From the NCBI GenBank assembly GCA_022410635.1, contig JAJVDF010000190.1:1535290-1599289 (forward strand): a stretch of 64,000 nt of DNA, read 5' to 3'. Under the pieces are notes generated by a model that saw nothing but the letters and a program-made list of their open reading frames with translations, was not told the DNA's origin and made no database searches. Positions 1 through 9,890 of the stretch are shown here, one piece after another. The DNA is from Tretioscincus oriximinensis. Lineage: Eukaryota; Chordata; Lepidosauria; Squamata; Gymnophthalmidae. Position numbers and translations under genes: made by a program. Every line of letters begins with the position of its first letter. The stretch's first letter is position 1.

Positions 1-465
1 ACAAGTAATCAGTGCTGGCAAGGGTGCCAAACAATAGCGGATTATTATCACGTATTCTGGAAATGCCCGCATTCACAAGAATTTTGGCGACTGATACAGG
101 AAGAGATAAACAAAATCTATAAGGATACCATAAAAATAACAGATAAAATGGCAATATGCTTACTAGATATGGACAATATAAAACCTTACAATAAACAAAA
201 AATGATTAAAACTCTAATTAAATGTGCACAAATTACTTTAGTTAGAGGATGGAAAGACAAGACAATACGAACATTAAATAAATGGAGAGAATATATAGAA
301 GAGAAAATGATGATAGAAATTAACTCAATTAAAATACAGCACGCACACAATCTCACAAAAATAAAAGAAACAAAAGGTTATTGGAACCGAATCAAAGATT
401 ACTTAATTTGCAATACGACTCAACAGGCAAGAAAAAATAGAATAGAACTAATATTTTCACTATAA
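1..465 (+). CDS. L1-type LINE ORF2, C-terminal end (partial, 5' cut by window)
   Basis: Frame 1 is open from base 1 to a TAA at 463-465, giving about 154 residues. Near the start it reads CWQGC, then H seven residues later, then WKC, which is the C-X3-C-X7-H-X4-C knuckle of L1 ORF2 C-termini. The rest is lysine-rich with the W-x-R/K pattern usual at L1 ORF2 ends. ORF2p is the endonuclease/reverse transcriptase that copies L1 RNA at a nicked target; only the tail beyond the RT domain lies here. No stop interrupts the segment, so this copy is fairly young or preserved by chance. Tx1-clade LINEs have a similar end and are the alternative. Confidence 0.75.
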   Translation, partial: TSNQCWQGCQTIADYYHVFWKCPHSQEFWRLIQEEINKIYKDTIKITDKMAICLLDMDNIKPYNKQKMIKTLIKCAQITLVRGWKDKTIRTLNKWREYIEEKMMIEINSIKIQHAHNLTKIKETKGYWNRIKDYLICNTTQQARKNRIELIFSL

Positions 466-750
466 TCCACAAAAAACAATAAGGAAGAGGAAGGGGAGGG
501 AGGGAGGGAGGGAAGGAGAAAGGGGGGAGGGATGGGGGGAGGGAAAAAAAGGGGAGGAGGGTGAGGGGGTGGGGATTAAACGAAGATATGTATATAAAGA
601 CATAACTCACAGCAGAATTATGGAGATAAATCAACTTTGACAACTAACAATGTAAATAATGTAAATGCTGTACTCAAAAATGTTACTATACTGTTTATGT
701 TGAATTTTGTTTTCTGTGATAAAACATAAAAAACAATAAAAAAAAAAAAA
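1..750 (+). mobile_element. L1 LINE 3' end with G-rich 3'UTR and poly(A)
   Basis: The ORF2 end is followed by a polypurine, G-run-rich stretch (about 490-574), a short AT-rich 3'UTR and a run of A at 738-750 preceded by AATAAA. That order is the L1 3' end. The 5' part lies left of the window. The sequence after the A-run belongs to another repeat (family G). Confidence 0.75.
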
Positions 751-1223
751 TTTCTCGCACACTTAAAAAATTATTTTTGATTTTTTTTTAAAATAAATTT
801 TTACTGCACCACCAGTAGGGGGTTCTGGCAACCGGGGGCAGCTCCTGAAGGCACCCTCCGCTCAGTAAAAAATAAAAATTCTCATGCACTTCAAACAATT
901 CTCACACACTTAAATAAATGATTTTTTAAAACAAAATACACTGCACCCCCACTAGGGGTCTCTAGCAACTGGGGCCAGCTCCTGAAGGCACCCTCCCCTC
1001 TGTAAAAAAAAATAAAAAAATTCTGATGCACTCCAAAAATTCTCACACAGTTACAAAATTCTCGCACACTTAAAAAAAATTCTCACATGCTTCACAGATT
1101 TCTCGGGCAGGAATTTCGGAAGGGAATGCATGTTGGTGGGTAATTTGCATACTTATGAATATGCGATTTAGCATGAATATTAATTACTTAATTAATTGGG
1201 TCTCAGAAAATCTGGTCAGTCTA
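751..1223 (-). repeat. Family G TIR element, long form, partial
   Basis: The right end reads AATCTGGTCAGTCTAC, the inverse of the TAGACTGACCAGATT terminus at 15564. Read on the minus strand the two share a long stretch, including the block around CAGGAGCTGGCCCCAGTT. Two tandem units (about 754-898 and 899-1020) each hold a CTCRCACACTT motif and a GGCACCCTCC block, against one unit in the 15.6 kb copy. The left terminus is missing because the L1 poly(A) abuts at 750. Confidence 0.6.
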
Positions 1224-2452
1224 CTGGAGGTGGCAGAAAAGCGGATTTGCTGAAGGGAATCTCTAATCCACTTCAGTACTTTCTGCCCCTGCTTTTTCCC
1301 CTTGCGAGAGACTCAACCCTCAGTTTCTTTTCCTTCTCCTAACAGCTTTGGGAATTGTAAACGAACTTGTACCTGGCTAGAAAAATCAATTACAGTGCAA
1401 ATGCAGCATTTTCACGATCTGCCCAAACCATTATCCTTGTCAGAGCAGCCATTCACCTTTCATAACAATGTGGCTTTCTGCTTTCCATGTGGGCCTCCTG
1501 GTTACCAGGCAGACTTCGCTCCTGGTGCCAGACAATCTTGAGGGCCTCCCTATTTAACCTGGATGCCTGTAGACCTGTGATCCGACTTCCCTACTTAAAA
1601 TGAAAAGGGTGTTTTTAATTTTACGACCTTTTAATTGTGTGACCTTGAACATTCATGGGCTGTAATTTTACATTGCCACGGGTGGGAATCTCAGCCCTTA
1701 ACTACTTTTCTCCTGAAACTTTCAAATGAGGCAGTGAGATTTTTATTTTCCCAAAAAACTATCAACAAAGGCGTGACCTTTAAGCGAATGGCATGATTTA
1801 GGGTTATCTGTGTAGNACGAAGCTTCCTTTACTGAGAGGGGAAAAAGAAGATTCAAATCGTTGTGACATAGATATATATTTGGTTTTATTGCTTGGTCAG
1901 ACGGCATCGCTACTAATGCCATCCTACTCTGTGTTATTAGAATGCACTGTATAAAACATATTTAAGGCTTGGGTATGGACTGCTAAACTTTAAGCATGAT
2001 TTATGACCCTTTTTATTATTAGGGGGGAATCAAAACACCCCTCCCTTTTCTAATTCTGTCTAAAAAGGATGTTTGCCTTGGTGGCGTGGCCAGGGAGTGT
2101 GCTTGCCAGATGACACTGGGCAGTCTTGACATTTTATATTACGAACGGGAAGAGTTTCTGGGCTGTGGGCTACTAAGAACTGCTTGATTGGTTATTCAGG
2201 GAGCTGATTTTCATTTGTTAACAAGGGCATTTATCTCAGCGTCATTATTAATCATGGGAAAGTAGATTGGAAACTGCATCTCATCCAAGAATTAGGGTGA
2301 ACTCAGCCTTTTGTGGTACCATTTCTTTATATAGTGCTATAAAGCACCTATGCTGTCATTGTTGGCCGTCCACAAGCACAAAGCGACTGCCTTTCTCCCT
2401 ATAAATTTTCCTACATTTCCCAGGCAATTCTGATTGTGTGTTCTGTACCCCT
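1224..2452. other. No gene or repeat recognised
   Basis: Moderately AT-rich DNA with no repeat match elsewhere in the window and no frame over about 80 codons. It could be old unique sequence. Confidence 0.5.
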
Positions 2453-2757
2453 TGAAGGCATGAATGACACAGCTAAGAGCTGCTCTTTCAACTGAGAGTT
2501 CTGGTTTTGAGGCCCCGTATCGGATGTGGAGAGGGGTGAACGCCCTCTTCGCTAGCAAACTCAGCTATTTGAAAGAAAGTAGATTTGCAATCTACATTTC
2601 AATTAGATAAACGAGTACCACCATTAACCAGCTGTAAGCCTTCGGTTAAAAATTAAACTTGTAAGCTGCTCCGAGTCCCTTCGGGTGAAAAGGCTGGGAT
2701 ATAAAAACCAGATCCTGCTCTTCCTTTTCCTCCTCCGCCTTTTTCTTCTTCCTCCTG
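2453..2757 (+). mobile_element. tRNA-derived SINE, family 1
   Basis: A tRNA-like head (A-box-like ATGACACAGCTAAGAG, B-box-like GGTTTTGAGGCCCC) leads into a body shared with five other copies. The 3' end is TGTAAGCTGCTCCGAGTCCC, then GGGATATAAAAACC and a CTT/CTC-rich tail. Such SINEs are copied by a LINE that recognises the 3' tail. This copy has drifted from the 7.2 and 29 kb copies. Confidence 0.75.
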
Positions 2758-2937
2758 TCATTGGTTGCTGGCTCCCCTTGTTGGAAAATTTGTACTTTTA
2801 TACTCATCCAAGATTTGCAAGCCTACAAGTGAGATTTTTTTTCCCAATTAATAGAGAAAGTATTTTTTTCCAGGACTTTTTTCTGGGGTACTCACAGGTA
2901 CACAGTACCGGCACCTTTTTAGACCAAATTTCTTTTT

Positions 2938-3126
<189 letters not shown>

Positions 3127-3174
3127 CATGATGGTGATGGTGATGGTGGTGATGATGATGATGATGATGATGAT
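3127..3174. repeat. (GATGGT)/(GAT)n microsatellite
   Basis: ATGGTG hexamers merge into GAT trinucleotides directly after the AAT array, forming a compound microsatellite. Confidence 0.95.
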
Positions 3175-3599
3175 AACTGATTTTATAGCACAAATATGCA
3201 CACAACCAGAATAAAGAAACAAAACATAGTACCAACAGACAAAAATACAAACATTTACTCCAAATGTCCAGCACCAGTTATATCAGATATATGGCCAAAA
3301 TGTCACAATCCTATACTAGAAAATTATCAAAATAGTATTAGATAAAGTTATATTCCCTGTATTAAAGATCCCATAAGTTATGGGTTTTTGCCATTTATAT
3401 GACCAGGGTGTTTTTACTACCTTCTCATTCCTCTGTGTTTTCTTTTCTCTTATAAAATCATAGAGCATGAATTCAATAAAATAACCATACCAATTTTCCA
3501 CCATCTATTTGCCTTCAAGTGAGATTTTCTAAATTTGATCATTGCTTTTTTCAAGTATAAATTAGACTGGAAAAAGCAGCTGAATTCATTCTTAATCTC

Positions 3600-3745
3600 T
3601 AGTCTCACTGAAGGTCAGGGCTGGAGTTCTCGGCACTCTTGCAGGTGATGTCCATATGGCACAAAGACAGAACATTGTGCTGTGAAAGCTGCAAAGTACT
3701 AACAGAAACAGAGCAATGACATCTTTTTCTAGTATTTCCACTCCT
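3600..3745. repeat. Interspersed repeat shared with 40305-40460
   Basis: The core GGTGATGTCCATATGGCACA recurs as GGTGATGTCCACATGGCACA near 40370. Flanking similarity runs on both sides, from a TCACTGA motif to a TAGYAYTTCCAC motif. The superfamily is unknown and no TIR or tail is evident. Confidence 0.55.
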
Positions 3746-4288
3746 GGGATCCCTGAGTTATATGAGGCAAATCTTTCATGATCACGCTCTTATAGTATGA
3801 AAAAGACCTACCATATTTGAATGCAGCCTTACTTTCTGTTGATAAAAGTATGGTGTTTCCACAAAAATAACGATTATTGCACCTGTCCAGAAAGTAGTGG
3901 ATAAAAGATTTGCTATCTGTTTTCACCCTAGAAAAAGGTAATAGTCCCAGACTATTGGTAAAGGTATAATTGAATCAGCTTCAACTCCTAGTTATTCAGT
4001 ATATCTTATTTCTGCAGTTGTCCAAAAATACTGCTGGAGCAATAATCCTTTTGCTCATAACCATAACAAGAAAATATATAAAACCTTCAACTCCAACTCC
4101 TTTATTTATGATTCCTCCAACTCCAGTAACCCAGAATTCCCTACAACGCCATGATTCTGACTTTGACTCTACAGATCTGCTTGAAATTAAAATATATGTC
4201 CTGAAAATAAATAAAAAATATTCCTGTGGGAAAAAATGGCTAATCAAATCATTATTTGTGAAATGGGAAAATTGTTTTTATTGTACTA
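3746..4288. other. No gene or repeat recognised
   Basis: AT-rich DNA. The frame open at 3970-4665 runs into the polypyrimidine of the next repeat and has no recognisable domain. Confidence 0.5.
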
Positions 4289-4680
4289 TTACTAGTAGAA
4301 TTAGCCCATTGCATTGCAGTAATGCAACAGCCCCTCTAGCCCCTATTCCCCCTTGCTCCAATTCATGCCTCCACCCATTCACTCACTCCCTTGCCNCCTC
4401 CCATCCATCTTTCACTTGCCGCTTCCTTTCATCCTTGTTTCCTTCCTTCTTTCCTTCCTTGTTTCTTTNTTTTCTTCCTTTTTTCCTTCCTAATCTCCTT
4501 TCCTTCTCTTCCTTCTCTTCCCCCTTTCTTCCTTTATTCTTCTTTTCCTTCCTTTGTTTTTTGTTTCCTTCTTTCCTGCTTATCTTTCTCCCTTCCTCCC
4601 TGGAGGCTGCCAAAGTTCCGAGCACTCTCATTGGTTGTTACACCTCAGAATGTTGGACTCTTTGATGTGCATTTTATTAT
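4289..4680 (+). repeat. Family B hairpin-headed polypyrimidine repeat, copy 1
   Basis: It starts ACTAGTAGAATTAGCCCATT, with a stem TTGCATT/AATGCAA at 4309-4327, then a CCTTCC/CTTTCC tract (about 4420-4600), then GGAGGCTGCCAAAGTTCC and CATTGGTTGTTACACC. The same order recurs at 27095 (+) and 5788 (minus strand). The superfamily is unknown; a Helitron-like or other hairpin-ended element is possible. Confidence 0.65.
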
Positions 4681-4861
4681 ATGTACAGATTGTGTACAGT
4701 TTAAATTTATTAGGAGTCAGAGGCTTAGATATTGCCTTCAAGTTGCTGAGGCAGGCAGGATGCCATTTGTAAAGAATCAACAGAGGGTGAAGATTTTTAT
4801 TTTGCCTTCTACATGAAATNTCTGGAAACAATTGGTAGGACATCATGTAAAATAGGACGCA

Positions 4862-4890
4862 AGATGAACTATGACCTGATCCAGTATGGT
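4862..4890 (+). mobile_element. CR1 3'-end scrap
   Basis: GACCTGATCCAGTATGG matches the last unique bases of the CR1 3'UTR found complete near 9830. A T-run follows instead of TTCTTATG repeats. Confidence 0.45.
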
Positions 4891-5049
4891 TTTTTTTTTT
4901 TTTATGATGCCATTAATTAAATTTCTGTTGACCCCTTGTCTCCATCTCTGTTTACACAACCTTGCATCTTAATAGTGTTTTATTTAATTATTTATTGTTA
5001 TTTTAATAGTAAATAACAACATATAGATATTAATGCATTTGTCAAAAAA

Positions 5050-5788
5050 TGTGGTGAAGCCACAAGGCATGTGGGAGACATTCCAAGGTATAACATTCCA
5101 AAGTATAACAACCAATGACAGAANTNAGGACTGTGGCAGCCTCCAGAAACCAATGACAGGGNTTGGANCTTTGGCAACCTCCAGTGACCTGAGTCCTNGA
5201 TTGGAAATTGTCCAAAAGCAGAGTTGGGAGCAGCATGAGAATCTCGTGCAGGCTCCAAGATCGTGTAGCACTGCACAAGATCNCAGAAGTGTACCCCTGT
5301 CACTTCCAGTATTTACTTTCAGGCAATGGCACCCAGAGTGATGTCATTTCCTGTGTGTGACAAGAAGTGACATCACTTTTGATTCGGGGTTGCACCAGGT
5401 TTTGGGCTCCCTGCTCAATATCTGGCTTCCATCAGCTCTGAACACTGCCCCAAAATCAGGAAATAGAAGAGAAGTAATAAATGGACATTTTTCTTGGTGG
5501 AAANATGTGAGAAGTGGAATACCCCAGAGTTTAGTNTTGAAATCAGTACTGGGAGGGAAAGGAAGGAAGGAATGGATGAAAGCTGGAAAGGAAGGAAGAT
5601 AAAGAAGGAAAGGAAGAAGGAAGGAAAAGAAAATGGAAAGAAAGAAGGAANAAAAAGAAGCAGCAAATGAAAGAGGGATAGAAGGGGGCAAGGGAGGGAG
5701 GGAGTAGGTGGAATCATCGATGGGAGAAATTGGAGGAGGGGCTAGAGCCTGTTGCATTGCTGTAACGCAATGGGCTAATTCCACTAGA
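5050..5788 (-). repeat. Family B hairpin-headed repeat, copy 2 (longest)
   Basis: The head is at the right end. AGCCTGTTGC (5746-5755) and GCAATGGGCT (5767-5776) can form a 10 bp stem with an 11 nt loop and two G-T type mismatches. A GGAAGGAA purine tract occupies about 5540-5720. Two related GGAGGCTGCCA blocks with CATTGGTT follow, so the 3' half is partly duplicated. It also holds TGATGTCA/TGACATCA motifs at 5340-5376. Confidence 0.6.
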
Positions 5789-5993
5789 ATCTTAATGAAT
5801 CTTAGCAAATAGCATCAGTGTTTAGAACAGAGTGGCATACTATAAATAAAGATGTCACTGGACCAAACTCAACTTCTGATGATCCCATATAATCCAAGAT
5901 AAGATTTATTAGTACAGAAAGAATTATTAGTAGTCCCTTGGCAATGAATTTGGCTCATCATATGGCAGTAGGGTTACCAGTTAAAATCAGGGA

Positions 5994-6235
5994 TAAGAAC
6001 ATAAGAACATAAGAACATAAGAAGAGCCATACTGGATCAGGCCACAGCCCATCAAGTCCAGCCTTCTGTCTCACACAGAGGCCCACCAGATGCACTTGGG
6101 CAGTCCGAACAGAGGAAAGCAAAATATGCTCCTGTTCATGACTCCCTGCAAATGGTATTTCAGGAGTCCTGCCTGTTGCTCCATCCCAGAGGCAACATCC
6201 AGACATCCTTCCTAGTATCCATAGAACTTTGCATC
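5994..6235 (-). mobile_element. CR1 LINE 3'UTR end
   Basis: On the minus strand the copy ends in tandem TTCTTATG octamers (plus strand AAGAACAT repeats at 5996-6021), preceded by GACTTGATGGGCTGTGGCC. Octamer slippage tails in place of poly(A) are characteristic of CR1 retrotransposition. Only the 3'UTR is present, so it is severely 5'-truncated. Confidence 0.85.
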
Positions 6236-6254
6236 TTTAGTGGATTCTTCCCCC

Positions 6255-6352
6255 CTCCCCAGGTGCATTGGAAGGTGCACCTGGTGAAAAGTCTCCTTTT
6301 CTATTGCCANTAAAGGTGTAAAGCCCTATCCTGGTTTTTATGTGAGAATCCT
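6255..6352. repeat. Family C repeat, shared with 44575-44690
   Basis: Both copies carry GCATTRGAAG..TGCACCTGGTGAAA and then TTAAAGGTGCAAAG about 40 bp later. A GGTGCA..TGCACC palindrome is present. Class unknown. Confidence 0.45.
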
Positions 6353-6890
6353 ATGTAGTAGTGAATTCTGTAAATGAACCATGTGGCATACAGAGAAATG
6401 CTTCTTTCCGTGTGCCCTGAATCTGCCAAGATTCCACTTCATTGGGTGATTCTTTGTTCTTGCATTTCTAGAAACAAAGGAAGGTAAATAAGAAACCATT
6501 CCTACCCCTACATTCATGCTTTTCACAATTTCTCAGGATTAATGCAAGGCTATTTTAAAAATAGATCCACTTATAATACGACAAAATATGGAAGTTTTCT
6601 GAAATGTCAACGAAAGCAATCATCTGTTAACAGGCAGTTGAATTAATATTTTTAATGAAGTTAGGTGGGCTGTAGCCTTTTCTGCCGTGGAAACATGAAA
6701 GGCAGACCAAAACATTGTAAAAGGATTCTTGTGCCTAAGCATGCTTTCTCTCTGCTGTGGTTATAAATATCACCTAAGCTTAGGATGAATAGAGAAACTG
6801 GAGGAGGAAAAACAGTGGGCGAGAATCTCTGTGAGAGTAAATAATTTGTTTCGTTTCAATGTGCGCAGATTTGTGGGTTTACTTTACTTT
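6353..6890. other. No gene or repeat recognised
   Basis: Nothing recognised. Reading frames are all under about 65 codons. Confidence 0.5.
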
Positions 6891-6894
6891 CCTC

Positions 6895-7204
6895 ACTTTT
6901 TCAGTAGTCTGTTTTCCCTCAGCTTTACNGAATATCACTTTGCTACCACCCATCTCAACAACAAATGGAACGGGAACCCGGGACAGGGCCTTCTTGGTGG
7001 TTGATCCCAGACTATAGAATAGTCTCCCCCTCGAGGTGCACAAATCACGGTCACTGGATTCTTTTAGAAGAATGTTGAAGACGTGCCTCTTTAACCTGGC
7101 CTTGGANTGATGACATGTCATTCCTCCTCTCTGCCTTCAAATATTGTTTTAATACATCAATATTGTTGGCTGCCTTAAGAGGTCCTGGTATAAGGCTGTG
7201 TANA
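6895..7204 (+). pseudogene. L2-like LINE ORF2 C-terminal remnant
   Basis: Bases 6980-7110 read RDRAFLVVDPRL, a stop in place of the expected Trp (TAG for TGG), NSLPLEVH, then SLDSFRRMLKTCLFNLAL. The pattern RAFxVxxPxLWNxLPxEV...SFRRxLKTxLF is the C-terminal signature of L2/CR1-group LINE ORF2 proteins. The reading is broken by that stop and by Ns, so it is inactive. Its relatives are at 25.0, 28.0 and 34.7 kb. Confidence 0.65.
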
Positions 7205-7237
7205 ATTTTTAAAAACTAAAATGCTTTTGGTAAATGA

Positions 7238-7555
7238 CTCAGGATAGCTCAGTTGCTTAGGAATTCGTCTCTCGCCTGGGAGATGGGGCTTCGAAGCCCT
7301 GTGTGGGACATGGGGAGGGGTGAGCACCTTCCACTAGCCTGTAGCTCTAGCCAACCCAGCTATTCGAAAGCATGAATTGCAAGAAATTGCAACTGACTGC
7401 AAGTAGATACATGGGAACCACCAGAGCCTGGTGGGGAAGATAGAATGTGAGCCTTTGGGCAAAATATATCCTTGTAAGCCACTTTGTGTCCCTTTGAAAG
7501 GTGAGAAAAGCGGGGTATAAGAACCCAGTTCTTCTTCTTCTTCTTCTTCTTCTAT
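7238..7555 (+). mobile_element. tRNA-derived SINE, family 1
   Basis: Near-consensus copy. The tRNA-like head (GGATAGCTCAGTTGCTTAG; B-box-like GCTTCGAAGCCC) is followed by a body with GCAAGTAGATACATGGGAAC and a tail GAGAAAAGCGGGGTATAAG. It ends in about eight TTC triplets, which are the family's tail repeat. Confidence 0.85.
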
Positions 7556-8175
7556 TGCAAAACCATTCCTTCCTGGCACGAAGAAGAGTCCTCTAGGCAG
7601 CTTGCACTCTGGATGCAGGGACAGGCGTGTTCCTGGTCCAAGGTACAGGGCAGTGTGTGTTGCGTATTTAGTTGAAACCAGTCTATGCTTCTTTACTGCC
7701 AGATAGCTAGCTCTGACCTTCCTAGACTACTAAGCAGCAATTTTCCCATGAAAGTANTNNAATGNTTTTGTTATCTGTATTACTGAGNATGTGTAGTTAT
7801 TCGGTTACTCAGAGATACTAAGATGGTTGTACACTTTTTTGATGCTAAGATGTCTCCATGTAGTGAAGATGTTTGATGTATGAGATGGTCACTTAATTAT
7901 ACGCTCAAGTGTCCAGTATATTATTTGCTTGTTTTTATATTCTTATGGACTGTGNAAATAAAGCTACAAAGCCTTTTTGATATATGAAACCAAATGTGTG
8001 GATTGTTTTTTTCTTCTACCTTGAAGAAGCTATCTGCTGCATCTGCTGCTGTATCCTTCAGGGCTCTGAATGCTGCATANATACTCTACTAGAGTTGTGT
8101 CAGAACCAGTTTGCAAGTGTGGATAATGGAAAGCCTGCTCACTTCTCACTACAATATGGGCACATAGATGCCATG
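7556..8175. other. No gene or repeat recognised
   Basis: Contains several N bases around 7758-7788. No long frame and no recognised repeat. Confidence 0.45.
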
Positions 8176-8328
8176 TAGGCTGCATCCACACATCGCTTAT
8201 TTATTCCACTACAATTGTATGTTCCACAATAAAGCATGACTATTCTGAAATAAATCAGTCCACACAATGCTTTATTGTGGACTATCTAACTAAAGTGGAA
8301 TAAATAATTAATGTATGGTTGCAGCCTA
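8176..8328. mobile_element. Family D MITE, full length (about 153 bp)
   Basis: The termini TAGGCTGCATCCACACAT and TATGGTTGCAGCCTA are inverted repeats that continue through TTATTTATTCC / GGAATAAATAA. The middle holds a second inverted pair around CACAATAAAGCAT / ATGCTTTATTGTG. There is no coding capacity, so it is a non-autonomous TIR element. The TA at each end fits a TA target duplication of Tc1/mariner type but could be part of the TIR. Confidence 0.75.
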
Positions 8329-8348
8329 ACTCAGAAAACCCATCTTTC

Positions 8349-8400
8349 GTGACTCCACTGAGCCTTATTCTGGATTCATGCTCTACCACAGCAGTTTCCC
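8349..8400. repeat. Family E MITE end (fragment)
   Basis: CCACTGAGCCTTATTCTGG matches the terminus of the complete family E copies at 42091 and 63564. The other terminus was not found. Confidence 0.45.
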
Positions 8401-8495
8401 AAACATTGGGACCGACTTTGTTGAGAAGATGGTCTTGACATAGGCTTCCTGATGAGGTATTTCTATTCAATACCTCTGAGTAATCTTTTTTTANT

Positions 8496-9009
8496 TTGGC
8501 CACCTTCTGCTGGAAGGGAAGGTTATTATTCAACCAAACCAGAANATTTTTATGTTTTATAAAGAACTTTGGCAGTGATGGTAAGACAATGCAGCCTCGG
8601 CCTTCTCTCACCCTGAAAAATATCAAGCCTGTAAAACAGCCAAAATTAANGAGTCACAGTTTTAACCCAGAGATAAATGACCTTTTTATCAAACTTCAGC
8701 ACAGCAAATACGTTTGCTCCGCTAGCAGCTGTTAATGAGCATAAAGACCCAGATAGTAAGAACTCAGGTGTAGATGACATNTTAAGAAGAAAAGGTGAAG
8801 GTAGTTCTAGCCCGGCGTTTGAGTTGCCTGCAGAGTTCATTCTGCTATCATATGATGCTATTCTGCAAATTGGATCCCAAGATCAAAGAAGCAATGCTGT
8901 TCCAAGGGTTTTGCATTCAAGGTTTTCTCCTGTGATTTGCAAGCAAAGAGGTGAGCTCTCACTTAAACATCTAACAGCTGAGAATCTGATGGAGATTAAT
9001 GACAGTTAG
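8496..9009 (+). other. Coding-like stretch of unknown origin (possible pseudogene)
   Basis: Two overlapping plus-strand frames (8496-8735 and 8677-9009) look less repetitive than their surroundings, and joining them would need a frameshift near 8700. The second frame starts MTFLSNFSTANTF, is hydrophilic through about residue 45, and ends at TAG 9007-9009. I recognise no domain. It could be a decayed processed pseudogene, a LINE ORF1 piece or chance. Confidence 0.2.
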
Positions 9010-9643
9010 TGGCTGGTGGCAGCATCTCCTGTTTCTGTTCCATATTCCATTCAATCTCCATTTTAAGGTTCGAGCAGATTACCGACCAAGAAAGTGGGGT
9101 AACTGATGTTCAAAACCAGTTCTCTCTGTGTGTGCGACCTGCCTTTTCAGTNAGAAGCTACTAACACAGAATGAAATGAAACGTCATAAAAATATGTTAT
9201 ATCTGTAATAAATGGTTAAAACAGCAGTCCCAGAGATCTTTCAGATGAAGGTCAGTGGGATTAAAATCAACCAGTTTGAAAATTTAACAAATTGGAAAAT
9301 CAAAAGACTCTTGCAACTGGGACTTTTATGTTTGTGCTGAAAGGGAATCGAGGATGGAATGAATGTACTTTCTTGGGACGATAGGGCTGATAAAACACCT
9401 TTGTCAGCAGTCACTTAATCCGGATCAAGATGTCCTTTAATCTGGATCGTACTCTGTCCAGTGCAGACAGAATGAATCATCAAGCGGTGCGTGTCCACCC
9501 TAATATGTTGATCAATATGACCTGGAAATGAATTCTGGGGACTGTTAATCTGGAATAGAGATGAGTGCAGAAAGGGCTTTGTGGGCATAGACTGTTTGTT
9601 TAGATGAGCTGTTGGTCCAAATCAACAGGAATTTCCTTTGCTG
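9010..9643. other. No gene or repeat recognised
   Basis: CCGGATCAAGATG / TCTGGATCG at 9420-9450 is a weak internal echo only. Confidence 0.4.
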
Positions 9644-9649
9644 CATGTT

Positions 9650-9890
9650 CCTGTGGATACTAGGATGGATGTCTGGATGTTGCCTCTGGGATGGAGCAAC
9701 AGGCAGGACTCCTGAAATACCATTTGCAGGGAGTCATGAACAGGAGCATATTTTGCTTTCCTCTGTTCGGACTGCCCAGGTGCATCTGGTGGGCCTCTCT
9801 ATGACACAGAATGCTGGACTTGATGGGCTGTGGCCTGATCCAGTATGGCTCTTCTTATGTTCTTATGTTCTTATGTGCTCTTATCATAAG
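9650..9890 (+). mobile_element. CR1 LINE 3'UTR end
   Basis: Plus-strand copy of the 3'UTR seen reversed at 5994, ending in TTCTTATG repeats at 9852-9876 and a degraded CTCTTATC. Severely 5'-truncated. Confidence 0.85.

Noticed and set aside
4383..4665. Ser/Pro/Phe- and Lys/Glu-rich frames on both strands
   Set aside because: They arise from the polypyrimidine core of family B. The same holds at 5344-5717 and 27099-27494.
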